DNA from: CAYMLL01 sp964390645
GTDB taxonomy: Bacteria; Planctomycetota; UBA8108
Reading direction: 5' to 3'
Length of the DNA: 5,090 bases
Assembly: GCA_964390645.1 (NCBI GenBank)
Contig: CAYMLL010000432.1
Location: 1 to 5,090 of the forward strand
Shown here: positions 1 through 5,090 of the stretch, one piece after another
Numbering within the stretch: position 1 is the stretch's first letter
Layout of the letters: the number at the start of each line of letters is the position of its first letter
Notes under the pieces: model-generated
Databases searched by the model: none
Seen by the model: only the letters and a program-made list of their open reading frames with translations
Told to the model about the DNA's origin: nothing
Program-made: the position numbers and the translations under genes

Positions 1-33
1 GAGATCGAGCGCACGGTCACCATCGTCTACTGA
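1..33 (+). CDS. C-terminal tail of an upstream gene (partial)
   Basis: The first bases read in frame as EIERTVTIVY and then TGA at 31-33. The stop lies six bases before the GTG of the next gene, the spacing expected inside an operon. Only ten residues are visible, so no family can be assigned. The other two plus-strand frames run on into the lipoprotein gene and look like its shadows. The call rests on the stop position and spacing alone. Confidence 0.5.
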   Translation, partial: EIERTVTIVY

Positions 34-39
34 CGCCCA

Positions 40-1395
40 GTGAAGCCACACTCTACCGTGCCGTCTCGTCGAAACTCCGGCCCGTGCCGGCTCGCCAGCG
101 CGTCGCTGCTGGTCGTCTCGCTGTCGACAACGGGCTGCGGGCTGCTGTATCGCACCAGCCACCACGCAGAGCACTTCTCCCTCTACGCCGACCGCAGCGA
201 TGGGTTCGTCGAGCGCTCCGCCGCCACGATCGACGCGATCTTCCACCATTTCCTCGAGCTCTTCGACGTGGACGCACGACAGCTCGCGCCCACGACTATC
301 TGTCTCGACGGCGAGGATGACGACGTCGTCGACCACAACTACCGCCCCGACCTCCTCGGCTACTACGTGCCTTTCTTCCGTTTCATTCGTGTTGACACAC
401 GCGCTGCGATGACCACGAACGAGCACGGGCTCCAGCAGGTACTGCTCCACGAGATCGCGCATCATTTCATCGTCCATGAATACCCGAACGCAACGCGTGA
501 ATGCTGGCTGAACGAGGGAATCGCCGGCAACCTCGAGATGACGACGATCGACGACGGCGTGGCGGAACATCCGCTGCTCAACCCGGTGCTACACCAGATC
601 GCGCGCCGAACAATCGCGCGCGATGAACCCGCCGAGCTGCTGCGCGACGTGCTCGACTCCGACTGGGAGAGCTTCCACGACACGGTTCATCGCGAGCGCA
701 ACTACGCGGTCTCCTGGTCGATCGTCCACTTTCTGCTCCGCGAGCACCTGCCGTCACACCGACCGCTCGGTCGACGCCTCGAGGCTCTGTACGAGATGGA
801 TCGCGACGAAATCGTCGCCCTCTCGGACGCCTGGCGTCGGTTCACGCTCGAGCTCGACCCGATCGACCTGCTGGCGACCTGGGCGGTCGAAGCCCCCGAT
901 CTGCGGGCCCGCTGGGCCCTGCGTCAGCTCGGAGAGACCAAGGGGGCCGACAGCGCGCGAGCCCTGGAGGCGCTTCGCGCCCTCATCGAGGGCGGCTCCG
1001 GCGAGCGCGCGGAGCAGGCCTGCGTCGCCTTCCTCCACCTTCTCGCCCGTACTCCACACGCGGCGTTCTTTGCCGCGGAGGCGACCGCCGACGGACTGGA
1101 ACTCGTGCGCTCGCTGATCGCCGACGCCGGCGCACCGATGGCGCTGCGGGCTCGGCTCGTCGAGTCGGTGGTCGCCACCCACATCACCCACGACGCGTGG
1201 TTCCCGGTGCTCGTCAGCGCGCTCGAGTCGCGCGATCCGCGGCTGCGCGTGGCCGCTGCCGCGGCCCTCGGCGAGTCCGGCGTCAAGCAGACCATCGTCA
1301 GCCCCGTGTTCTGGACGCACGCTCCCGCCAACGCCCGCGAGCGTGAGGTCCGGGAATGGAAGGACTGGCTGTCCGGACGCCACGGCGACTCATGA
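40..1395 (+). CDS. Predicted lipoprotein zinc metallopeptidase (peptidase MA-like gluzincin) with C-terminal HEAT-like repeats
   Basis: A 451-residue protein. Residues 1-33 form a lipoprotein-type signal: basic residues R10, R11 and R17, a hydrophobic stretch at 18-28, and STTGC with the candidate lipidated Cys33. The -3 position is Thr, so the lipobox is imperfect. The catalytic core has HEIAHH at 137-142 (zinc ligands H137 and H141, general base E138) followed by WLNEG at 156-160. E159 lies 18 residues after H141, as in gluzincins and the peptidase MA / DUF1570-like families. YAVSWSIVHFLL (222-233) matches the helix usual after this core. Residues 285-415 are alpha-helical and repeat-like; 396-413 (ESRDPRLRVAAAAALGES) is a good HEAT/PBS-type repeat. 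The likely role is a cell-envelope peptidase; the substrate is unknown. The GTG at 40 has no clear Shine-Dalgarno, and a GTG at 58 is possible. It probably shares a transcript with the gene ending at 33. Confidence 0.9.
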   Translation: MKPHSTVPSRRNSGPCRLASASLLVVSLSTTGCGLLYRTSHHAEHFSLYADRSDGFVERSAATIDAIFHHFLELFDVDARQLAPTTICLDGEDDDVVDHNYRPDLLGYYVPFFRFIRVDTRAAMTTNEHGLQQVLLHEIAHHFIVHEYPNATRECWLNEGIAGNLEMTTIDDGVAEHPLLNPVLHQIARRTIARDEPAELLRDVLDSDWESFHDTVHRERNYAVSWSIVHFLLREHLPSHRPLGRRLEALYEMDRDEIVALSDAWRRFTLELDPIDLLATWAVEAPDLRARWALRQLGETKGADSARALEALRALIEGGSGERAEQACVAFLHLLARTPHAAFFAAEATADGLELVRSLIADAGAPMALRARLVESVVATHITHDAWFPVLVSALESRDPRLRVAAAAALGESGVKQTIVSPVFWTHAPANAREREVREWKDWLSGRHGDS

Positions 1396-1440
1396 CTCGC
1401 GAGCTGCGACTCGTCTCACTCGACGGTCTCGGCGAAGAGT
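1396..1440. other. Convergent intergenic gap without a visible terminator
   Basis: This 45-bp gap separates the stop of the plus-strand lipoprotein gene from the stop of the minus-strand DUF1015 gene. It contains the 8-bp palindrome CTCGCGAG (1396-1403) and GACTC (1408-1412) opposite GAGTC (1437-1441). There is no GC-rich hairpin followed by a T-run on either strand. Termination is therefore Rho-dependent or lies inside the opposing genes. That is inference from the absence of a motif. Confidence 0.5.
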
Positions 1441-2703
1441 CTACAGCAGCGGGTCCTCGAGTGACCAGAGGACGAGGCCACTCCAGAGCTTGGGGTAGAA
1501 GTACGTCGTCTTGTGCGGAAAGACCTCGCCGCCCTCGCTGACGCTGCGGAACTCCTCACGTCCCACCGGGCGCAAGCGAAAGAGAATATCGCCGTCGCCG
1601 CGCCGGATCGCCTCGGTCTCTCCCGTGCCCGCCTTGTAATAGGCCACGTTCGGGCTGTCATCAACCCAGTCGCGGAGCCACTCGCCGATCACGACGTCGC
1701 GAAGTAACGCGTAGTCGGTTCCTCGCACGCCCTCGTGGGCAGCACGCACGTCGTCGGGGATTCGGAACTCACGGGATCCTGTCCTCGTCTCGATCGTCAG
1801 GTCCCAATCATCGTCGCTGCCGGGATCGAGCCGCTCCTCGAGACGCGCCAGAGCGGTCGTCAAGTCCGCCCCGTCGCGCAGCTTCAGCAAACGGTGCGTC
1901 GCGAGAATCGACAGTCCATCGCTGAAGAGGTTGGCGAAGGTCATCAGGCGCCACCCGGAGCCGGGAACGTCCGCACCACGAGCGACGAGATCGCGATGGT
2001 AGACGAGCGATGTCGTGTAGCGGTGGTGCCCATCGGCGATCAACGGACGCTGAGAGCGCATCTTCTCCGTGATGGCCGCCGTCAGCCGCGTGTCACGGAC
2101 CGGATAGATCGCGTGGGTCTCGCCCGGCTTCGCCTCGACCCGAACGACCGGGTCACCGCTCGCCGCGGCGACCAGGGCCTCGTCGATCTCTCGCTCCGGA
2201 TCGCTGTAGAGCAGGAAGATGCTCTCGAGGTTCGTGCGCGTGGCCTCGAGGAGACGCTTGCGATCCTCGACGGTCCTCTCGAACGTCTCCTCGTGTCGCA
2301 GCACGACGCCATCCTCGAAGGGATGGAGCTTGCCGAGACCCGTGAAACCGAACATGCGTCGCCGGTCCGAGGTTCCGGGAACCGTATACTCGATCTCGTA
2401 CACGTAGAAGCAAGGCTCGCTCTCCCGACACAGCACACCATCATCAACCCAGCGACGCATCAGCGCTGCACGGTTCGCGTAGCTGTTCTCCTGCCCGCTC
2501 GCGTCGCCGGGGCGTTCACCCAGCGTCAAGCGCACGATGTTGTGCTCCGATGCGTCGAGAAGGTCCTGGTGCTCCGCCGGAGAGATCACATCGTAAGGCG
2601 GGGCCGTCACCAGAGGCGGCTTTCCACCGTTCGCTCGCGCCAGCCCCGCGCAATCGAAGCGCAGCCCTCGGAGCGGCAGCACGTCCATTTCTCGAGATCG
2701 CAT
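1441..2703 (-). CDS. DUF1015 family protein
   Basis: A 420-residue protein without signal peptide or membrane segment, so predicted cytoplasmic, and close to the usual length for DUF1015 (COG4198). Visible family hallmarks are an N-terminal APPYDVI (34-40), RHEET (136-140) followed by DRKRLL (147-152), a central ADGHHRY (223-229) and a C-terminal FPHKTTYFYPK (395-405). The conserved His, Glu and Asp residues suggest an enzyme active site, but I do not assign a reaction. From memory, relatives in some Firmicutes lie beside serA/serC serine-biosynthesis genes; nothing here shows that link. The ATG at 2703 is preceded on the coding strand by GAGGA about 4 bases away; a second ATG at codon 6 is an alternative. 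It lies 18 bp downstream of the secreted repeat-protein gene on the same strand and is probably co-transcribed with it. The family call is firm; the function is unknown. Confidence 0.96.
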   Translation of the reverse strand: MRSREMDVLPLRGLRFDCAGLARANGGKPPLVTAPPYDVISPAEHQDLLDASEHNIVRLTLGERPGDASGQENSYANRAALMRRWVDDGVLCRESEPCFYVYEIEYTVPGTSDRRRMFGFTGLGKLHPFEDGVVLRHEETFERTVEDRKRLLEATRTNLESIFLLYSDPEREIDEALVAAASGDPVVRVEAKPGETHAIYPVRDTRLTAAITEKMRSQRPLIADGHHRYTTSLVYHRDLVARGADVPGSGWRLMTFANLFSDGLSILATHRLLKLRDGADLTTALARLEERLDPGSDDDWDLTIETRTGSREFRIPDDVRAAHEGVRGTDYALLRDVVIGEWLRDWVDDSPNVAYYKAGTGETEAIRRGDGDILFRLRPVGREEFRSVSEGGEVFPHKTTYFYPKLWSGLVLWSLEDPLL

Positions 2704-2721
2704 CGATCCTCGGTTCCGGCT
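2704..2721 (-). promoter_or_regulatory. Intercistronic spacer with weak ribosome binding site for the DUF1015 gene
   Basis: The 18-bp spacer reads agccggaaccgaggatcg on the coding strand. GAGG occupies plus-strand positions 2708-2711, leaving only 4 bases before the ATG, which is short. The spacer has no room for a promoter or terminator and no stop codon in the shared reading frame, supporting co-transcription and possibly translational coupling. Confidence 0.55.
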
Positions 2722-3972
2722 CTACTTCTTCTCGGCCGCGTCCGGCTCCGCACTCTCTTCGGGCGCGGAGCTGCTCGCCTTCGCCTGTCGACCTTGCTCC
2801 TGGCGACAGGTGGACAGCGCGATCATCGCGAACGAGGTGTCCAGGGTCGGCAGATCCTCCCACCATCGTCCGCTGTCGTTCTGCCAGTACCCACCCTTCT
2901 TCTGCAGGGAAAGCAGCTGCCTGGAGAGCTCCGCAGCCCAGTCGTGCTTCACTCCCGCAGCGTCGGTAAGAACAGGCTGACCGTAGACCGCCAGCGTCTT
3001 CGCCATGGCGTGATAGTAATAGTAGAGGCCCTCCAGGCCGGCCCCCGGATTTGCCGGCGTCCTCATGCCAGGGTTCTCCGTGACCGTGAAGGCTCTCTCG
3101 ATCCACTGAAACGCGCCCTTGACGCGAGGATCGTCGTGAGAAACCTTCGCGTAGAGCAAGCTCTTGAGCCCCTGGTAGCTCATCGATCCGTAAGACGAGT
3201 ACACGGTCGAGCCATCGTCGAGAGACTCCCGCGGACCGCGCGTGTCATTCGGCGCATAGCGAAAGCCGTAGTCGCTCGTGGTGCCGATTCCGGACTTCTT
3301 CAGAAGGGTGTCGACCCCCTTCTGGTTCTGGCAACGCGATACGAAGAGCTCGAGCTTCTTCCAGAAAGGCTCGCTCGCGGAGAGCCCGACCATCTCCATC
3401 GCCTCGGCGGCGAACGCGCCGTTGGAGAGATCACCCCGCAGAGAGCCGCTGTGGCCGACAGATCCGTAAGAGAGGTGCTCTTCCTTCGTGTACTTCCCGC
3501 GCTCGTCGCGTTGCTGCTGGATAACAAAGCCACGGGCGCGACGGATCACCTCGGCGTATTTCACCCGGTCCAGCTTCACCAGCGCCATCAACGCCACGCA
3601 AGTGCGGTAGTTCTTCAGCACGGGGTCCTTCGGATCGTAGAATCCGCCGTCCGGCTGCTGGCGCGAGACGAGATAGTCGACCGCACGCGACAGAAACGGA
3701 CCGTCGACCGTCTTGTATTCGCGCGGGTGCATCGCGATCGCGTAGACGACGAGAGCCGTAATGCCGACGTCCGACACGTTCTCGACGCGGGCGTCAGCGC
3801 CAAAGGGGCCGTAACCCCCGTCCGGATTCTGACTGCTCTCGAGGTACTTTACCGCACGATCGAGCGAGTCCTTGATCGGATCAGCGCAGACCGGTGACGC
3901 GACGGAAAACACGACCACCGCCGCGACCGTGGTCCGCACGGCGAAAGAAGACGCAAGGAAACTCGGAAGCAT
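2722..3972 (-). CDS. Secreted prenyltransferase/squalene-oxidase repeat (terpene-cyclase-like fold) protein
   Basis: A 416-residue protein. Residues 1-30 are a Sec signal peptide (hydrophobic 15-26, predicted cleavage after VCA at 28-30). Repeats with QW-type ends follow: SQNPDGGYG (47-55), RQQPDGGF (104-111) and LQKKGGYW (356-363). SYGSMSYQGLKSLLYA (260-275), GLEGLYYYYHAMAKTL (312-327) and TLDTSFAMIAL (376-386) are typical helices of an alpha/alpha toroid. The tail 392-416 is charged, low-complexity and Ala/Glu/Ser-rich. The DxDD motif of squalene-hopene cyclases is absent, and I see no zinc-ligand set of protein prenyltransferases. Together with export, this argues against terpene cyclisation; a binding or unknown enzymatic role in the envelope is more likely. 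Similar exported proteins are common in Planctomycetota (recalled). The ATG is fixed by AGGAGG 5 bases upstream. It is the first gene of an apparent operon with the DUF1015 gene and has its own promoter. Confidence 0.93.
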   Translation of the reverse strand: MLPSFLASSFAVRTTVAAVVVFSVASPVCADPIKDSLDRAVKYLESSQNPDGGYGPFGADARVENVSDVGITALVVYAIAMHPREYKTVDGPFLSRAVDYLVSRQQPDGGFYDPKDPVLKNYRTCVALMALVKLDRVKYAEVIRRARGFVIQQQRDERGKYTKEEHLSYGSVGHSGSLRGDLSNGAFAAEAMEMVGLSASEPFWKKLELFVSRCQNQKGVDTLLKKSGIGTTSDYGFRYAPNDTRGPRESLDDGSTVYSSYGSMSYQGLKSLLYAKVSHDDPRVKGAFQWIERAFTVTENPGMRTPANPGAGLEGLYYYYHAMAKTLAVYGQPVLTDAAGVKHDWAAELSRQLLSLQKKGGYWQNDSGRWWEDLPTLDTSFAMIALSTCRQEQGRQAKASSSAPEESAEPDAAEKK

Positions 3973-3977
3973 GGTTC

Positions 3978-3983
3978 CCTCCT
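3978..3983 (-). promoter_or_regulatory. Strong Shine-Dalgarno (AGGAGG) of the secreted repeat-protein gene
   Basis: On the coding strand the sequence reads AGGAGG, GAACC, ATG: a full match to the anti-Shine-Dalgarno core with a 5-base spacer. This decides the start at 3972 and implies efficient translation. It is much stronger than the weak or absent sites of the other genes in the window. Confidence 0.88.
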
Positions 3984-3984
3984 G

Positions 3985-4090
3985 GAGACGGGCTCCGCTG
4001 ACACTGACAGCGATGTTCTCGAAGTCGGCGTCACGGACGGGACAACCCGTCGAAAGATATTCCGGTGAAAGAGCTTAGAGCTTCGGTGCA
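3985..4090 (-). other. Operon leader (5' UTR) with short repeats and a hairpin
   Basis: Between the predicted start of transcription and the Shine-Dalgarno, the leader holds two tandem copies of a 7-mer (AAGCTCT on the transcript; plus 4070-4083), a perfect 6-bp hairpin GACGGG/CCCGTC with a 4-base loop (4036-4051), and a tandem 6-mer CTGACA (plus strand, 3998-4009). It matches no riboswitch I recognise. The hairpin is not followed by a T-run, so it is not an obvious attenuator. Confidence 0.4.
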
Positions 4091-4096
4091 GATAGA

Positions 4097-4126
4097 ATTC
4101 TACCGGCTTCGGGCGACCTCGGTCAA
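4097..4126 (-). promoter_or_regulatory. Predicted sigma70-type promoter of the repeat-protein/DUF1015 operon
   Basis: Reading leftward, the -35 is TTGACC (plus 4121-4126; one mismatch to TTGACA) and the -10 is TAGAAT (plus 4097-4102; one mismatch to TATAAT), with an 18-bp spacer. Transcription would begin near 4090, giving a leader of about 117 nt. The -10 is half of a perfect 10-bp palindrome, TAGAATTCTA (4093-4102), so a regulator could bind over it. A -10 in the opposite direction exists by symmetry but has no matching -35. Predicted from consensus only. Confidence 0.6.
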
Positions 4127-4206
4127 GCAGATGCGCCGAGGCCCGACAGAGAGGATGGCACGGCTCGGCTCCCTTGGCCACCAGGAAAATCCACCGTCGT
4201 CCCGGT

Positions 4207-4243
4207 GATCGCAGAGGCGATCGGACACGTGTCGCGACGTCGC
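4207..4243. repeat. Three consecutive dyads: hairpin plus two abutting 10-bp palindromes
   Basis: GATCGC-AGAG-GCGATC (4207-4222) is a perfect 6-bp stem with a 4-base loop. After one base come GACACGTGTC (4224-4233) and GCGACGTCGC (4234-4243), both perfect 10-bp palindromes, directly abutting with centres 10 bp apart. The cluster lies about 120-150 bp upstream of the predicted transcription start of the minus-strand operon. It could be a compound operator or a structured element. Confidence 0.6.
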
Positions 4244-4339
4244 TCGTTGGCCCTCGAATTCGTCGCCAGGTTTGATGACAGCGTTCGTCCAACCTCCGAT
4301 TCGATGGCATGCTCGATGCAGAACCATCGGGACCCTTCA

Positions 4340-4353
4340 TCGACCGGGGTCGA
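4340..4353. repeat. 14-bp near-palindrome TCGACC-GG-GGTCGA
   Basis: Two perfect 6-bp arms flank a central GG. Twenty-odd bases away, CGTGAATCACG (4369-4379) is an odd palindrome with 5-bp arms. Each resembles a dimeric-regulator site, but neither is adjacent to a known promoter, and sites of this size occur by chance in GC-rich DNA. Confidence 0.3.
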
Positions 4354-4428
4354 GGTGGAGCCCGACCGCGTGAATCACGGTGACGCGCCCTGAGGCAAGA
4401 AAAGCAATCAGACCGACTGCCTGTCTGC

Positions 4429-4487
4429 AACGATGAACGCCCATCTTCCATCGTTCGTCGTCGATCGAACGTCTTCGGACGACGAAC
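4429..4487. repeat. Competing inverted repeats with UUCG tetraloop
   Basis: Arms GTTCGTCGTC (4453-4462) and GACGACGAAC (4478-4487) form a perfect 10-bp stem with a 15-base loop. A second 7-bp stem, AACGATG (4429-4435) with CATCGTT (4449-4455), shares bases 4453-4455 and cannot be fully formed at the same time. A third hairpin, CGTC-TTCG-GACG (4470-4481), has the very stable UUCG loop if transcribed from the plus strand. No T-run follows. The arrangement resembles alternative RNA folds but transcription is not shown. Confidence 0.5.
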
Positions 4488-4841
4488 CCGCACGACACTC
4501 TCGTCTCGGTGCACGACGCGGACCACACTGCAGTCGCGCAATCGATGTGGACGGAGCTCGTGCAGACTCTTCGTCAGACATCTTCGTGCTCGACGTCACG
4601 CACAACCGACCGGCCGCGCTAGCAAACATCTCCTATGAACGCGAGAAAAAACGCCGGAGAATTATCAAATTGTTCTTTACTTCCATGACGAGGTTGTACA
4701 AATAGCACGCGAAGGTGGAGTGAAGACAGAGCGGAACCAGCACGAACGAATTCTTGACGCCTCGCCGAATCCGATCGCGCCACAAGCCGAGTGCAATGAG
4801 TCTCGCAGCTTCTCCGGTAGGAGCGGACGACGAGGTCTCTT

Positions 4842-4870
4842 GCACGATTCGGGCTCCAGAAGAATCGTGC
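4842..4870. repeat. Perfect 9-bp inverted repeat, 11-base loop
   Basis: GCACGATTC (4842-4850) and GAATCGTGC (4862-4870) pair perfectly. Flanking sequences GCTTCTCCG (4808-4816) and CGGAAGAAGC (4871-4880) can also pair with one bulged base, enclosing the hairpin. A smaller dyad follows at 4884-4901 (GCAGCG with CGACTGC, one bulge). There is no adjacent T-run on either strand, so this is not a standard terminator. Confidence 0.5.
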
Positions 4871-4934
4871 CGGAAGAAGCCGGGCAGCGGAATCCGACTG
4901 CTGGATGCTGAAAAGAACGATCGCGAAGAGAACC

Positions 4935-4985
4935 GGGTCCCCCCCAGAGGCCACAGTGCGCCCTGGACTGAAACGCGCGGGACCC
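4935..4985. repeat. Nested inverted repeat GGGTCCC / GGGACCC
   Basis: Outer arms GGGTCCC (4935-4941) and GGGACCC (4979-4985) are perfect 7-bp complements. They enclose an inner hairpin, CCAGAGGC (4944-4951) with GCCCTGG (4960-4966), that pairs over 7 bp with one bulged A. The result is a two-level stem. It lies about 50 bp upstream of the possible gene start at the right edge. Confidence 0.45.
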
Positions 4986-5011
4986 CATCTTTCCAAACGA
5001 GTGTTGATTGA

Positions 5012-5090
5012 CGGATCTGCAAGAGGGTCTTCTGGCATGGTGAGGCGTCGACGCAACGAGCGATCGGAGTCGTCCCCGCGAGAAACGGCG
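5012..5090 (+). CDS. Possible partial gene with glycosyltransferase-2-like N-terminus, start unclear
   Basis: The frame opened by the TGA at 5009-5011 reads to the window edge and includes AIGVVPARNG at 5060-5089. IPARN and VPARNG motifs are typical of the first beta strand of family-2 glycosyltransferases; VIPAR also begins KdsB/NeuA-type cytidylyltransferases. No ATG, GTG or TTG lies in this frame between the stop and the motif. The only nearby ATG (5037, with AAGAGG 10 bases upstream) is in another frame and would give an Arg-rich peptide (MVRRRRNERSE). Either a frameshift separates the ATG from the motif, a rare start is used, or the match is chance. Only 26 codons are visible, so this is tentative. 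Confidence 0.22.

Larger units (their letters stand above)
4127..5036. other. Gene-free region of about 0.9 kb rich in dyad symmetry
   Basis: No frame here shows a convincing protein. Open frames (for example 4433-4705 on plus and 4619-5056 on minus) encode Arg/Ser-rich or low-similarity sequence, lack the GC3 preference of the neighbouring genes, and have no good ribosome binding site. No tRNA T-arm, rRNA motif, transposase or terminal inverted repeat is visible. A patch at about 4621-4705 is clearly more AT-rich than its surroundings, but I find no good promoter pair in it. Inverted repeats are frequent; the strongest are listed separately. Confidence 0.6.

Noticed and set aside
754..1383. 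A 209-codon minus-strand frame opposite the lipoprotein gene
   Set aside because: It is a shadow of the plus-strand gene, with low-complexity Arg/Gly-rich content and no recognisable domain. The plus strand has a complete metallopeptidase core and HEAT-like repeats.
1392..1541. ATG overlapping the lipoprotein stop (ATGA), opening a 49-codon plus-strand frame
   Set aside because: ATGA overlaps often mark coupled genes, but after 45 bp this frame runs antisense into the conserved C-terminus of the DUF1015 gene and becomes Arg/Ser-rich. No domain is visible.
1735..3897. A 720-codon open frame on the plus strand spanning most of both minus-strand genes
   Set aside because: It is exactly codon-aligned with both real genes. 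It stays open because those genes avoid TTA, CTA and TCA codons, the complements of stop codons, as GC-rich genes do. Its translation is Arg/Leu/Val-rich with no family motif, while the minus-strand frames show clear family hallmarks.
3849..4541. A 230-codon minus-strand frame covering the operon leader and the 5' end of the repeat-protein gene
   Set aside because: The translation is dominated by Arg, Ser and Pro, has no family resemblance and overlaps the signal-peptide region of a well-supported gene in another frame.
4641..4655. Run of six T on the minus strand as an intrinsic terminator
   Set aside because: No GC-rich hairpin precedes the T-run on that strand, and no supported gene ends just upstream of it.
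4433..4705. A 90-codon plus-strand frame in the gene-free region
   Set aside because: It has no ribosome binding site, mixed codon use, a basic low-complexity C-terminus and overlaps the competing inverted repeats.
4619..5056. Minus-strand frames at 4619-5056 and 4633-5022 as possible genes
   Set aside because: Codon third positions show no GC preference over most of their length, no good ribosome binding site precedes them, and no domain is recognisable. The stretch MPEDPLADPSINTRLERWGP looks protein-like but is not sustained.

Overview
GC-rich bacterial DNA carrying three complete protein genes, a short gene tail at the left edge, and about 1 kb at the right with no convincing gene. The gene content is a secreted squalene-cyclase-like repeat protein, a lipoprotein metallopeptidase of the peptidase-MA type with HEAT-like repeats, and a DUF1015 protein. 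This suggests a Planctomycetota- or Myxococcota/Deltaproteobacteria-like genome. That placement is inferred from recalled family distributions and cannot be proved from this window.

Layout. Positions 1-33 are the last ten codons of a plus-strand gene. Six bases later a GTG opens a 451-residue predicted lipoprotein with a zinc-metallopeptidase core (HEIAH, then WLNEG) and a C-terminal HEAT-like region (40-1395). After a 45-bp convergent gap come two minus-strand genes that read leftward as an apparent operon. The upstream one is a Sec-exported alpha/alpha-toroid (prenyltransferase/squalene-oxidase repeat) protein (3972-2722). Eighteen bases after its stop comes a DUF1015 protein (2703-1441). 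A good sigma70-type promoter (TTGACC, 18 bp, TAGAAT) lies about 120 bp upstream of the operon, and a textbook AGGAGG sits 5 bases before its first ATG.

From about 4127 to 5036 no gene is supported. The short open frames there are Arg/Ser-rich and lack GC3 bias. This stretch and the operon leader contain many dyad symmetries: three abutting dyads at 4207-4243, a 10-bp inverted repeat with a UUCG hairpin and a competing stem at 4429-4487, a 9-bp inverted repeat at 4842-4870 and a nested one at 4935-4985. Coding character may resume at the right edge. One plus-strand frame there reads IGVVPARNG, like the start of a family-2 glycosyltransferase or related nucleotide-sugar enzyme, but it has no ordinary in-frame start codon.

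How the genes work together is not clear. The exported repeat protein and the predicted cytoplasmic DUF1015 protein appear co-transcribed, yet no shared pathway is evident. I see no mobile element, CRISPR array, tRNA or rRNA. The best candidates for something undescribed are the dyad-rich intergenic region and the unexplained gene pairing; neither amounts to a recognisable new system.
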